From: Desmodesmus armatus
Taxonomy: Eukaryota > Chlorophyta > Chlorophyceae > Sphaeropleales > Scenedesmaceae
Assembly (NCBI GenBank): GCA_007449985.2
Contig: VIIQ02000574.1
Location: forward strand, 806,001-870,000
Reading direction: 5' to 3'
Length of the DNA stretch: 64,000 nt
The notes beneath the pieces are model-generated. The model was given only the letters and a program-made list of their open reading frames with translations. It did not search any database and was not told the origin of the DNA. Numbering within the stretch: the first letter of the stretch is position 1; every line of letters starts with the position of its first letter. Of this stretch, positions 46,013 to 58,944 are shown one piece after another. The position numbers were made by a program, and so were the translations under genes.

Positions 46013-49000
46013 TCAGGCGAAGCCGTTCAAGAATGGAATGCACTTGGCCCTCAGGGCAGGGGGCAGGTTGGTGTCCAAAGCTGCCAGAATCTCCTGCATG
46101 CCAACAACACAGCAAGGCGCATCACTGCAGATGGACCGCAGCAGCACCACTGCAAATACCTCTGACCAACCCTGGCACGCTATGCAACTGAAACCTTGTT
46201 GGGCCAACAAACAAGGCATGTGGCGCTCACATCTCTTTCCGCTGCCCGTCGGGCCCGTGTACGATCTCCCTGCTTATTCTGCTCGACAGGGTTGTTGACC
46301 TGTATTGGGTGCTGCATTTTGGCCGCACCTGCTTCTTGTAGCGTGGTGAGAAGTGGATGAGCATGATCGCCTCATTGTGGAACTTGTGCGCATGTATCAC
46401 GAGGTCCGTCACGTGCATGTGGCCCCGCTCTCGCGCCTGTCACAACACAGCAGCACAACATTGTCGTGTCCTGTTGCAGAATGATCCACCATTCAACAAC
46501 ATGGTGCGTGAACAGGTCCAAGAGCAAGCCATGCTGTCTCACTGACAAGCAAGATGGCTTGCAAATGTAGTGGTCCACACAAAACAGGCGGCCGGCATGA
46601 GCAAGGATACTGGTAGGGGACTGGCCTGTCTCCCAAACCAGTGTTTGCTAAGCACCCTCCATTGGCGAAGCTGTCATGCCCAGCGTGCCTGCCTACCTGC
46701 TCCCACGTGACACTGTCGTCCACAAAAGTGCACTCAACAATGAGCAGTTTCGCCCTGTACAGGTCTGGGTTGCCATCTTTCTCAAACAGCTCGCCGCTGG
46801 TGTCGCCTGTGAATGCAATCTCAGGCACCTGCGGCCAATGCACATGCAGCAAGCAGCACCCACATGTATGTGTAATCAGTGCCAGGGCTGCATGGTGGCC
46901 CGCCATTCAGCGACACCAGCACAGTGACCGCATCAGCCCTTGTATGTTGTGCAAGCCGCGGCGTGTGTCAGCACGGCACAGCATGGCTGGGAAGCAGTTG
47001 CAGCAGGCATGAGGTGCAATGCATCGGGTCACCAGGCCCTTCTCACCAACCCCAGCACAGACCTGACGCCCTTCCGCCTCAGAAGATGCAGCTAGGCTGT
47101 GCAGCTTGGTAGTTTTGTAACAGATACTTGGAACATCACACCATAAAACAGTGTGTGCTGTGCTGCGCCAGCCCCACCTGGTATGTGTCTGTCACCTCCT
47201 GCCCAGACAGCCTCAGCTGCTTCACCTCCTCCTGGCTGCGCCCCACCAGCTCAGGCTTCAGCTTCTTGCGCATGCTGTACAGGATGTACCCCTGAGGAGA
47301 TGGCAGAGCCAGCAGCAGTGGCAACAGGTTTGAGGGCACACACACAAGGGCTGGAACCCCGCATCATGGAACTTTCTACAAGCATCAATCAGGCTCTGCC
47401 GGCCTGGGCTGCCTGAAGGAGGCAGTGGGCTGCTCAGCACAAGCACATGCAGACCCTAAACCCCGCATCACTACTATCCCTGGTGTGCAGCAGCAATTGA
47501 TGAGCTAACCCAAGGCCGTCAGCCAGCAGGACACCGCAGCCAGGCCAGTGGAATCACCTGTGAGGGCACCGGGTGCACTGTGGGGAAGGGCCGCACCCAG
47601 AAGCCGGTTGGCAGCTCCAGCTCCTGGCCCTCCTGCAGGACATCACATCACCAGCCATGAGCATGAGCATTGGAAAACCTAGGACTCGCCATGCGCTCCA
47701 GAAAGCACTGCTGCAGTCCCTGGTCATCAAACCTTCAAGACGCTGGACAGAAGCTGCTACGCCCTTGGGGTGGCAGCGTCCACACCCACGCCAGGCCACC
47801 CTTAATTGGGCTTGTGTCAGGCAGGGGAGCACAAGCAGGAGGACACTGGCATTAAAGCAATCGCAGGGTTTCTGACCCACATTTGGCTGCTGTATTGGTG
47901 ATGGTGCGTAGCACAAGATCAGGTGCCAGCCCAATGCTCACACACCTCCAGCGTGGTGATCTCATACTCCAGTGGCAGGCTGCCATCCATGTCATTTGCC
48001 GTCTCCAGCAGCTGCTTCATCTTGGCCTCATAATGGGGCAGCACCACATAGCGTGCTGGGGGCAGCCCTAACAACATCCTGCAGCCAACAGACACCACAT
48101 GCGGCAGACTTTGCGAAAATGCCCGACCAATGTGGTTGCCAGGTGCATGATGTTGGTTTGAGTGCTGGTGAATGAAGCCACATGGGTGCATTGAACATCA
48201 CCCGCATGCTCTGCAGGGCTGCTGCTGCTGCTGCTGGCCTCAGCCTCACCTGCTGGCTGCATGGAAGGTCACACCACCTACAGCAGGAGCAATGACAAGC
48301 AGCCAGTAGCACAGGGTTGTCATGCCAGGCCCGCGTCAGCCAACACATCTGCCAGGGTCGACAACAACACAGCGCATGCCTCAACTAGGCGATACATGGC
48401 TGCTGATCATACTACTGATGCTGCCCAATGCCTGTCTGCTTGTGCTAGCAACAAGATGGTCACTTGAAGCAGACCAAACTGCAGTGAGGCTGCCTCTTGA
48501 GGGGCCATGTGCTGCTGACACCGCTGGTGATCGCCATTACAGCGGAGGATGGGTGGGCCCACCTATATGGTCCAAGTGGCCATGAGTGATCAGCACTGTC
48601 TGCTGAAACACGGAGGGCTGTGGGCAGCGTCCAATGTCCAGGGCAACCTTGCACCTGGGTAGTATCAAACATGTCTCCTGCAGGGTCAGCGCAAGCGAGT
48701 CAGCTTTTGGGGCCACAGTTCGTGCTGCAATGGCAGTGCTAGGGGTTATGGTGGCAAGGGGTCACGCTGAAGGTGTTGGCAAGCCCTTGAGGTTGTGTTC
48801 TCAGCCAGCGTGACCTCACCTGGCCTGCTATGGACACCCCACTGATATCAAAGCCACACAGGTGGAGTGACTGCGCCCTCGAGTCAGCAGGCAGCTCCTG
48901 CTGTGCTGAGGGGCCAGCTGCTGGGGACACCTGTGGGGGTGCATACGTCGCTGCTGCTGGACGCTGCTCGCCTGCTTGTGCTCTGACCTCAGCTGCCTTC

Positions 49001-49161
49001 TCTGTGACACGCAGCAACAAAATGAACAGGTGGTGAGTGGGCAAGGTCGCTGGTGGAAGACGTCAAGAGCCTTGACATGTAGCAGCAGCATGTAGCCTGC
49101 CTTTAAGCTTGTCTACAGTCTTGTTGAGGCTCTGCTCCAGCTTGGACAGCATGCTGTCCAT
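46013..49161 (-). CDS. TRZ2: short-form tRNase Z (tRNA 3' processing endonuclease)
   Basis: Metallo-beta-lactamase endonuclease that removes the tRNA 3' trailer; the match is to the plastid-type short form of plants. Ten exons: 49161-49101, 49001-48820, 48677-48563, 48277-48250, 48078-47946, 47632-47558, 47291-47178, 46828-46697, 46436-46329 and 46093-46013; all phases agree; 342 aa. Landmarks: GFDISGVSIAGQ, LDIGRCPQP, the zinc motif THGHLDHIGG (about 112-121), FHAASR, the exosite-like insert before HPVPSQGYILYSMRKKLKPE, IAFTGDTSGELF, VECTFVDD and the last zinc His in IMLIHFSPRY. An N-terminal coiled segment precedes the catalytic domain. Exon 4 is only 28 bases. The first intron appears to start with GC in place of GT. 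Confidence 0.9.
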
Positions 49162-49363
49162 GTGATGCTTCTGGGTTGCCCACTCCAATTCCAGCGTACT
49201 GTATGCTGTTGTGCTGGGGTGCTCAGACAGTGGTCAGGGGCGCACAGTGAGCACAGTCAAATTTGTATCGATATTGAAAGCACTTTGACACAGCGAAACA
49301 GCTTAGGGAGACGATGGACATAAACAGTTATGCTGTAGATCAATTGATACAACTTGTTTGAAG
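49162..49363. promoter_or_regulatory. 202-bp bidirectional promoter, tRNase Z / LSD1-like
   Basis: Two outward-facing start codons are separated by only 202 bases, AT-richer than the flanks. Both transcripts probably start here. No specific element was identified. Confidence 0.5.
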
Positions 49364-52300
49364 ATGGAGGGTTCTACTACCGCCGACAATATGGCAGAAA
49401 CACAGGAAATACAAGCTAGAGCCTCAACGGCAGCTTCCTTTGCAAACTTGGTTAGTCGGATCTTGCCCAGCACCTGTCGTTCCCCTCCCGTCCCTTGACC
49501 CTCGTCACAAGAACGTGCTTCTTTCTGGAAAGACTATAGCACAACTTTGAAACTGCGACCGCTGTTGTCTGGCACAAGACATCATCTGGAAGCCCCTTGG
49601 GGCAGCAAGGCAGGACCATGGAGGAGCCCCTCTCTCGACCTTTCTCCATGTCTTTGAGACAGAGACAGATCAGGAAAAGCTTTAGGGCAGTTGATGGCGC
49701 AGACGGGACCAGCACAGCAGGACTGGAAGGGTCGGCCCTTGCAACTGTTGCTGTCGGGCTGAAGCCGGGGGCTATGAGCAAGCTTGAGAGGCAGCTGTTT
49801 GGCAGCCGCATGAAGGAGTACATGAAAGCCAGGTGTGCACCTAGCAGCGGCTTGGCAGTGACCAATGAGCCTTGCATGGTCTGGCATCACTTGGCCTGGC
49901 CCACTGGCTAGTTACTCAACCACTCTGGCACCAGCATCATGTACGCATCTACCCCATGGGCTTCCTTGCAGGGACACTATTCTCGTCAAGTGGTTTGAGG
50001 ACTGCACCCATCCAGTGGACCTGCTGCAGCTGCTCGGTGAGCACAGGCTAGGCTGTGACCTCCAACAGCCAGGGTATCCAAAGCAGCCCCAGCAGTGTTC
50101 CTCAGTGTCACATGTGGCACACAACACAGGCATGCAGTGACGATCACAAGATAAGATGGTGTGGCAGCCTCAGTGCTGATGCCATGCCCCTGGGTGACTG
50201 ACCAGGCGCGCCGCCAACCTGTAACCTTGGCCATGCAGGGGATGAGCCTGACAGCAGCATGCAGACATTGCGGGACGCCTACTACTTCCTGCAGGAGAAT
50301 GGCTACATCAACTTTGGTGTGCTGAAAGGTGTGACATTATACGCGCAGCTGTCACAGGCGCATGCTGGTATGCATCATACATACCTGTCCCTTGGTGTCA
50401 GCCACTGCCAGAAGCCAATGCCCTGCTGCTCCTGCTGCACTAGCGGTGTCTAGTGGTGCTCGTGTGTGACAGTGTTGGTGTTGGGTGCTGCTGCAGAGCG
50501 TCCAGCACCTGTTGAGGAGGAGGATGCAGCAGAGGAGGTTGGGGCTGCTGAGCCTGTTGAGGATGACAAGACCATTGCCTTCAAGCTGTATGAGCTGCTG
50601 AGGCAGGCAGACATGGAGGTGAGCCTGCCCAGCAGCTGTTGCAGCAACACCATCACCAGAGAAGGCAGGACTACTACCACCAGCAGCAGCATGCAAGGTT
50701 GTCAACAGCAGTTGACACCGGCTGCGGCTGCACAGCAGGGTTCTGCTGTACACCTTGTGCAGTGGGCTTGCCTTTCGCCCACGCGCACCATCCAGAGGGG
50801 AGGCGTCAACTGCATGCTCTGGCGTACAACAACTGAAGCTCTGAGTGAGCTCGCGGCGTGCGTGTGCTGCTGTGTTTGTATGCAGACCACCTCTGAGAAG
50901 GCGTTGCGCAAGCAGCTGCAGCAGCACTTCAAGTCAGACATGAATGAGAAGAAGGCATTCATCAAGGAGCATGTGAGCAGGGCAGCAGCAGCAGCAGGGA
51001 CGGCATCAGGGCAGCAGCAGTGCCTCTTCGGCTGGCTATGGGGAAGAACAAGCCCCATCGTTGGCCTTTTAGGGGGGTTGCCTTTTTTGGGGGGGGGGGT
51101 GAGTACAGGGCATGCAGGGTTGCTGCCGCTGTGGGCAAGGGCAGGCCTGCATGACCTCAGCCTTGGCAGGACAGGCTCGCCTCCCCCTACACGACCACAA
51201 GCTTTGCCTCACTGGCACGCCGCTCTGCTGTCTTTGTGACCCTGTGTTTGTCCCTGTGTTCTGACGGGCCCCTTTGCAGGTGAACTACTTCATCCAGAAC
51301 CTGGACCGCAAGGAGACCCTTGAGCCCCTGGGCTTTGAGGGCCAGCTGAGTGAGGCACAGCAGAGGCAGAAGAAGAAGGCAGCAGCAGCGGCACGCAAGG
51401 CCCTGGCAGAACCACCGGCTAAGGCCAGTGGCCGCGTCATCATCATTGGTGCTGGGCCTGCAGGGCTGGCTGCAGCAACGCAGCTGCAGGTGCGGCCAGG
51501 GCGTCACCGGTACAGACACATGCATGCAGCTGCATGGTCAACATGAGGTCACAATGAATTGAGGCAGTTGACATGCAGGCACACCACACAATGCAGTCAG
51601 CTGCTGAAGCCAGCAGAAAGCTGGCAGGCCTTGCCGTAGCAGCGGCGCCGCCACCAAACTAGCAGTGGTGGCTCTCGCGCTGAACAGATTCGCATTAGCA
51701 GGGGATGCTCTACCAGTTTTGAGACGTACCTGCACCATGCCGCTGACTGTGTGCTGTTTGTGCCGCGTGTTCCCGCATGTTGCTTTGTGCAGCGCAACAA
51801 CGTGGATGTGCTGGTGCTGGAGGCGCGTGAGCGTGTTGGTGGGCGTGTGCACTCCTACCAGGGCAGCGGCTTCAGTGCCCCAGTGGACCTGGGGGCCTCC
51901 CTTATCACTGGCACAGCACCTGACGCAAAGGCAGGGCTGGCCCCCGACCCCGTCAGCTTGGTGTGTAAGCAGCTGGGCATACGGCTGCACATGCTGGGTG
52001 GCAAGCTGCCGCTGTTTGATGCAGCTGGTCAGCAGGTGGCAGCGGAGGTGGATGCAGCAGTGGACGAGTGAGTGTGTGGGTGCCTGAGTGAGGGCGGGGA
52101 CGGGGTTTTCAGAAGGTGGGGGTGGGGACGCAGCAGTGGATGAGTGAGTGAGTGAGTGTGTGGGTGCGTGTGAGTGAGGTTGCGGACGGGGTGTCCAGGT
52201 GGTGGGGGTTCTGAGGCGTTTTGGAGGTGATGTGCCTGCTTTGTCTAGCTTTGCCCAGCTGCTGCTACTTTGCTGTGCAGGGCCTGTGACTGCACAGCAT

Positions 52301-55300
52301 GGTGCACTACGGCATCCAAGCTCTGCCACCTGCATGCTTGGCAAGGCCCTGACATGTATGAAGTGTACACTCACATTGTACATGCATGGGTGTGGTGCTG
52401 ATGTGGTGCTTGTGTGCGTGCAGGTTGCGCGATGGCCTGCTTGATGCAGCTCAGCAGGCAGGTGAAGCTGGCCCAGCTGATGAGGTGCTGCAGCAGTCAC
52501 TGGGCCAGGTGTTGGACAAGGCCCTGCAGCAACGCATCAAGGCAGCTGCAGAACAGCAGCAGACCAAGGCAGAGGATGCAGCAGCAGCAGCAACAGCAGC
52601 AGACGCCAATGGCACAGCTCCAGAGGGAGATGCAGCGGCGGCGAATGCAGCTGATGGTGCAGCAGAGAAGGGGAAGCAAGCAGCAGAGCCGGGCAGCAAA
52701 GAGGATGGTGGCAGCAGCACACCTGCTGTGACACCAGAGATGCTTCGGCTGCTGGATTGGTGGGTGCCGCAGTCAACAGCCGTCATCATCGCAGCATGTT
52801 GCCCTTCATCAAATGATCACTGCTCAGCTCAACCATCTGCTCGCGGTGTATTATGCTAGTTGTTACCTGCTTTGTGTGACCAGACACCATACTTGGCAGC
52901 TGTTTGCCACTAATGCTGCATTGTGCTCTCTACTTTACAGTTCCCCATGTGCCTTGCCTGTACCTGCAAAGGATCAGCCCTCGTTGCCGCTGTGCCATGT
53001 TGGCTGTGCTGTGCTGTGTTGTGCTGGGTCGCGCAGGCACTGGGCCAATTTGGAGTACGGCTGCAGTGCTGCCCTGTCAGATGTCTCGCTGCCCCACTGG
53101 AACCAGGATGAGGAGTGGGGCGGCTTTGGGGGCCCCCACGCCATGGTGGTGGGCGGCTTTGACTCCGCACTCAAGGGCCTAGCTGCTCAGCTGGGCGACA
53201 AGCTGCGGCTGTCGTGTCCTGTCAGCAGCATCGACTACTCAGCAGCACAGCAGGCTGATGAGGGCGGGGACGATGCTGCAGGAGAGCAGCAGCAGCAGCA
53301 GGTGAAGGTGCGGTTGGCTAGTGGGGAGGAGCTGGAGGCGGCGTTGGTGCTGGTGACGGTGCCGTTGGGTGTGCTGCAGCAGGGTGGTGTGGAGTTCACG
53401 CCGGCTCTGCCTGACTGGAAGGCGGCTGCAGCCAAGAAGCTGGGCTTTGGCAACCTGAACAAGGTGGTCATGCAGGTGAGGGGGGGAAGCCTGATGTGGT
53501 CTGCTGCTATCTGTGATGTGTGGATGCATAGTTGTGGGTGTGTGGCATTACGATGGACGCATGTGTGCGGACAGTCGTCTCGGGATGGACAGCGTTGCTT
53601 GAGAAATGCTGTGCATTATCGTTGGATGCTTGCAAAGCGATGTCTGTCCAACACCTGGCTTGTGCGTGCTGAGTTGAATGCTGCATATCCCATTTCTTGC
53701 ACATGTGCCGCATTCCTTGTGTGTCTGGTGTGCGGTCTCTCATGTGTTGCTCACGTGTGCCGCCGCCTGTGCCTGCTGCAGTTCCCGGAGGTGTTCTGGG
53801 ACAGCTCAGTCGACTACTTTGGCATCACACAGCCGCCCGGTGAGGACACACGGGGCCGCTGCTTCATGTTCTGGAACTTGGCGCGCTTCAACGACGGCGT
53901 TCCGCTGCTGGCGGCGCTGGTGTCAGGCCGCTCCGCTGCAGCTGCAGAGGCACCAGACACACAGGAGCTGCAGGAACACATGCTGCAGGTGGGTGGGTGG
54001 GTGGGTGGCCACTCTTGAGTAGCTGGGTGGATGGGCGGGTGGTCGGGCAGATGGAGCCGTTTGTGAGCCCCCTCGCCTTGTGACAGCAAAGCTCAGCCCC
54101 TCAATACATGGCGATACTGCTTTTTGCGCCACACTTGCTGCACTGCTGTGTTTCAAGCTGTTGTTGAACAAAACAAGATGGGTGTCTTGCCATCTGCGGC
54201 ACGGGCGTCGTCTGTCTCAGCCGCTGCCTGCCTGCTTGTATCTTTATGTGCCCTGCGTCTCCTTCTCGTGCTGCAGACGCTGCGGCGTGTGTATGACGAC
54301 AAGGTCTGTGAGCCTGTTGCAGTCAAGGTCACCCAGTGGGCGTCTGATGAGTTCAGCAGGGGCAGCTACAGCTACGTCGCCGTGGGCTGCACAGGCCAGG
54401 AGTATGACACCCTGGCCCTGCCCGTGTCGCGCTGTGTGCTGTTTGCTGGCGAGCACACCTGCAAGGAGCACCCAGACTCTGTTGGAGGTGCGGCGGGGTG
54501 CTGTCATTGGGGCATGCATGCATGCCTGACCAGCAATGTTTGCTGCTGATTTCGGGAGTGCTGCGCCCTATCAGCAGACAAGCCCCCAACCTACTCCAGC
54601 AGCGAACACAGCTGCCGTACATGACCCTTTGACACAGCCTTACGCCACAAAGTTTGGAGTCCTGCATGGAAGCTTGTAAGTCATGTGCTGCCAACAGTGT
54701 TGTTTCGTTGGCATGTTGTGCTTCCGTGCCGGTCAAAAGCTGCATGTGTTGTGCTGTGCCTGCAGGAGCCATGCTGTCGGGGCTGCGGGAGGCAGCCCAT
54801 GCTGTGCAGCTGCTGCGCGGTCCAGCTGCTGCTGACGCAGCCGCCCTGGTGTCGTCCCGCACAGAGACGCTCAGCAAAACCGACAAGCGCAAGCGCCTGG
54901 AAGGTAGGGCAACCGCTGCATCTCTTTCCCACTGGTGTAGCACCTGGTTGCCCCAGCCGGCATCCTTGTCCCACCAGCCGGTTGAAGGCACCATGTGGAA
55001 ACAGCTGGGCCGTCCTGCACATGCTAGCCTGATGCTTGGACGCTGGCATTCCGAGTTGTGCAAGTCAGGTGCCTATCTGCTGCACAACCATGTCATATAA
55101 ATCTGTGAAGTTTTGTGTGTGTCGGATGTTTTGTCATGGTTGGTGCAGAGGCTGATGCTGGCCGCTCCAAGAAGCAGAAGCGTGACAAGAAGCGTGAGAA
55201 GGATCAGGGCAAGCAGGGGGCCAAGGAGAAGAAGAAAAAGGGGGGCAAGGCCAAGCAGGAGGCAGGCAGCTCAGAGGATGAAGAGGGGGAGGAGTCTGAG

Positions 55301-58300
55301 GAAGAGCAGCGGGGGGGACGCAGGAGGGGTGCAGGTGGGAGGCGGTGGCTTTCCGCTACTACACCACTGGAGGGCCGTTTGTGCACAATCTGCTCTAGTG
55401 CATTCTGCATGGCTGTGCTGCTTGCACATTCGCATGTGTGTATCTGTACCTGCAGCTGGTTGAGCACAGCCATTGTCAGTAGCCGTCCACCTGAAAGCTT
55501 GTGACGGCCGTCTTACGCAGAATTGTTGTGTTCTCCAGGAGCCCAGGTCTACCTGCTGCTGTTCGCACGCCCTGTCTACTGTTACCACTCCACAGTAGTA
55601 CTGCCGCACCCTCAAGCACCACCAGCAGCTGTCAGCCTGACCCTGTGCACTCCTCCATGTTGCTGCTGCAGGTGCTGGTGAGTCCCGCAAGCGGCGCGCT
55701 GCTGCTGAGGAGACCCCGCAGCGTGCTGTTGACCGGGCAGCACTGCGCGATGAGCTGGCACGCCTGTGGACGGGCCTGCTGGACGCACAGCAGGGGGAGT
55801 GCCTGGTGAGGGTGGCTGCACCTTTGGTGCTGACGTGGCAGCAGGAATGGAGTCACAGCTCATGCAGCAGCGGTGGCAGCGGTCGTTATAAGGCTAGGCC
55901 AACAGCTGCATGCAGCGGCCTTAGCTGTGCTGTTAAGGGGCAGGGCACCCGCCAGAGGGCGCTTGCATGTGCTGTGTGCCATGCACAGCTAGGTGAGGGC
56001 ATGACTTGCAGTTTGGCCGTGAGTGTGTGCCACTGTCTGGCTGGGCAGCTGTGTGTGTCGCAGAGAGTAAATACAACAAACATGCATGCAGGCCTGATTG
56101 GACCATTTTGCAATCATGCAAACATGCATAGAGTTGTGGCAAGGCCTATACAGCAGCTCACCACAAAAGTCTGTACCGCCCATCCCGCAGACCGTGCTGG
56201 ATGTCATGCGCAACTGCGACAGCCTGGACAGCAGACAGCAGGTCATGAACGCAGTCATGAAGGCGTCTGCTGAGGTGAGCCGCCAGACTCATTTGGCAGT
56301 CACTCTCACATCTTGTTGGGTGCTGTATCATCATGGCTGAAGGCCTGCCAGGCTTGTGCGGCAACATCCCAGCCATCTTGGCTTGTAGGTGCAGAGGCGG
56401 AAGCCCGCCAGCCTTGCATGCCCAAGCAGCATCAATGCATGGGTAGCCACTGATTCTGTCTCCATTGCAGCGGTACATGTGTGACGTCAGCTGGATGCCT
56501 CTGTGTCTGGAATCCTAGGGTGTGGGTCCCAACCTTAATCCTTGAAAATAGCCCACTGCTCTGCGGGTCGCCTCCCCGTTGCTTTCAGTCACTGTCAGCA
56601 GCACCCTGTTATTGACCATCTCACCCACCTCACCCACCATCTTGCTGCCTTGCCCCCACCTGCAGGCTGTGTCCCACCTGAGTGCCGACCCCATGTTCCT
56701 GTCAACGCTCAACACGTGGCTAGCGGACCTGGTGGTTGAGCGCTCCGATGCCAACCTGCATGTGCTGCTGCGGCTGCTGGAGGTGCTGGCCGCCCTCAAG
56801 GCAGCAGCCTGGGCGGGGCTCACGGCCGCAGGGCTGTGTGTGACGGTGAAGAAGGCTGCGGGGCACAGGAACAGGGACGTGGCCAGCAAGAGCACAGCAC
56901 TGCTCAAGGTGAGGGAGGGAGGGCGTTGTGAGCAGGAATGCGCTGAAGAAACTCTTGCAGACTCTTGCACGTTGGTGTCCTACAACCATGGCACAAGCAG
57001 CTAAGGGCACATGAAAAGGCAGGTGTGGGTGAGGGGCAGAGAAGTCAGCGTCCAGGTTGTGTGTTGGCTCAGTGTGCAACAGGCTGTGGGCCTGTGTACA
57101 TTGTGTGGTCTGGGACTGGAATTGCGTCCAAGGCAATGTTGGCAACATTGTGTTTCAGGCTGTGGCTGCTGCGTCTGATGCATGATCTGCACGCAGCAGC
57201 TACATGGTCATCATGGACAGTCAGGCCTGCATTGTAAGGATGCGCTCTGCGTGTGCTGGTGTGCCACAGGACTGGGAGACCCGTGACCCAAGCAAGCAGA
57301 AGGCCCCTGCAGTCAAGAAGCCGCGCTTATCTGGCCCGTCGGTGCTCAACCTGTTCAACGACAAGTTGGGCCCCCAGCATCAAACCTCTACGTGGCAGCC
57401 GCAGCCCCTAGTGCAGCAGCAGCAGCGGCAGCCGCAGCAGAAACAGCAGCAGCAGCAGCCGTCCAAGCCACAGCAGCAGCCAAAGCAGAGTGCGGCAGCA
57501 GCTACAGCTGCTGCTGCTGGTTCTGCTGATGCGCTTCATGAGTACATGAGTGAAGCTGAGAGGGACGCCCTAGCGGCACGGCAGGCGGCGCTGGAGGAAG
57601 CGGAGAAGCAGGTGGGCGGCGGGGCGGCAAGGGCGCAGGGAGCTGCACACCAAAACCTATTGGTCGTCACCACCCTGTGTTGGTACATTCTGCATGTATG
57701 CCACTTCCATGTGTGTTTGCTGGTGTCTTTTGAGGCCATCTACACATCTGATCAGCACCTCGCACACCTTGCACACAGCATGGCTTCTGGGGGGCTATCC
57801 CCAGACCTAGACTGGCAGATCCCTCTCAGCCTCCAGCCATCCTGTCACAGGATACCTGTGCTCAGCAGACCACACTCACAACACCCTGCCACCAGCAGCT
57901 ACCTGTGATCATCAGGTGCCCCAGGCAGCACCAATTCAACGCTCATTTCGTACACTGGTTGATTCCGTCTGTTGACTTGCTCTTGAACTCTCACTCACTC
58001 TGCTGTGCTCACAGGCTGCAGAAGCAGCAGCCGAGCTTGCAGCGTTGGAGGCTGCCCCTGCGCCCCGCTCCTCTAGCCGCATGCAGATCGACAGCTTTGA
58101 AAAGTTTGAACGCAGCAGCAAGCGGCAGCGGGACGCAGGCGGTGCTGAGCAGGGCGAGGGTGAGGGTGCAGGCCAGCACAAGCACAAGCACCACCGGCAC
58201 CACCACAGCGAGCACAAGCACCACGGCCACCCCCGTGACGGCAAACATGAGGGGGGTGGTCACCAGGAGGCAGGGGCTGGGGCTGCTGATGTGGCGCCTG

Positions 58301-58944
58301 ACGGCAAAACACGTGCCACCAAGCAGCTCAGTGAATTTGTCAAGGTGAGGAGCGACGAAGGGTGTGGATTGTTACAGCAATGCAGCGCCGTCAGACATGG
58401 GAGGACGGTGCAGGGTGCAAGAGTGGGCCCTTTGCATTGCACTTTGCTGCAGTAGGCACAACTGACTCAGCAGCATGCCAATGGCCACTACTTGACTTGA
58501 GGCTAGGGAGCCAAAACATGCAAACAAATGTGCACAACTACCGGTTGGAATTTTGAATGCGTCGCATCTGCGATGTGATCAGAGGTCAACTTGCTGGCCA
58601 CCACCGTCCCAACCAGTCAGACCTTAGCAAGTCTGCCTGAACTGCCCTGCACTACCGCTCCCCCTCCCCCCCAGGCGTCCCTGAAGCCCCGCTTCCAGTC
58701 CAAGGAGGTTGACAACGAGGACTGCAAGTGGCTGCTGGGCAAGGTGGTGGCCAAGGTGATGGACGCCACCACGGGGGCAGACACAGAGGCAGCAGAGTTC
58801 ATGACGGCAAAGCGTGTCACCAAGGTCAATGCACTCATCGACAGCTACGTGGCAAAGCGCAAGGCAGACAAGAAGGCGGGACTGGCCACCGATGCAGACA
58901 AGCGCAAGGCGGGCAAGGTCTCTGCGACAGCAAAGACACCCTGA
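49364..58944 (+). CDS. LSD1: LSD1-type histone demethylase fused to TFIIS N-terminal-like and SRI-like modules
   Basis: FAD-dependent lysine demethylase. Exons: 49364-49450, 49579-49832, 49972-50036, 50239-50328, 50497-50618, 50886-50972, 51280-51489, 51793-52067, 52424-52759, 53037-53475, 53782-53988, 54277-54487, 54766-54903, 55149-55334, 55672-55805, 56191-56274, 56666-56908, 57270-57611, 58015-58344 and 58675-58944; all phases agree; about 1369 aa. Order: SWIRM (LRDAYYFLQENGYINFGVLK); FAD fold (VIIIGAGPAGLAAATQLQ, LEARERVGGRVHS); an Ala/Gln-rich insert where LSD1 has its tower; LLDWHWANLEYG; LVTVPLGVL; LGFGNLNKVVMQ with the FAD-site Lys; LFAGEHT; GGAMLSGLREA. Then a Lys/Glu linker, a TFIIS N-like helical module (LLRLLEVLAALKAAAWAGL, KSTALLKDWE), Gln- and His-rich tracts, and an SRI-like end (EFVKASLKPRFQSKEV, FMTAKRVTKVNALIDSYV). 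SRI domains bind phosphorylated RNA polymerase II tails in Set2. A split into two genes is possible but not suggested by the phases. Confidence 0.85.

Noticed and set aside
51538..52500. Minus-strand open frame of 320 codons
   Set aside because: Antisense to the FAD-binding exon and two introns of the demethylase; His/Ser/Thr-rich with no recognisable domain.
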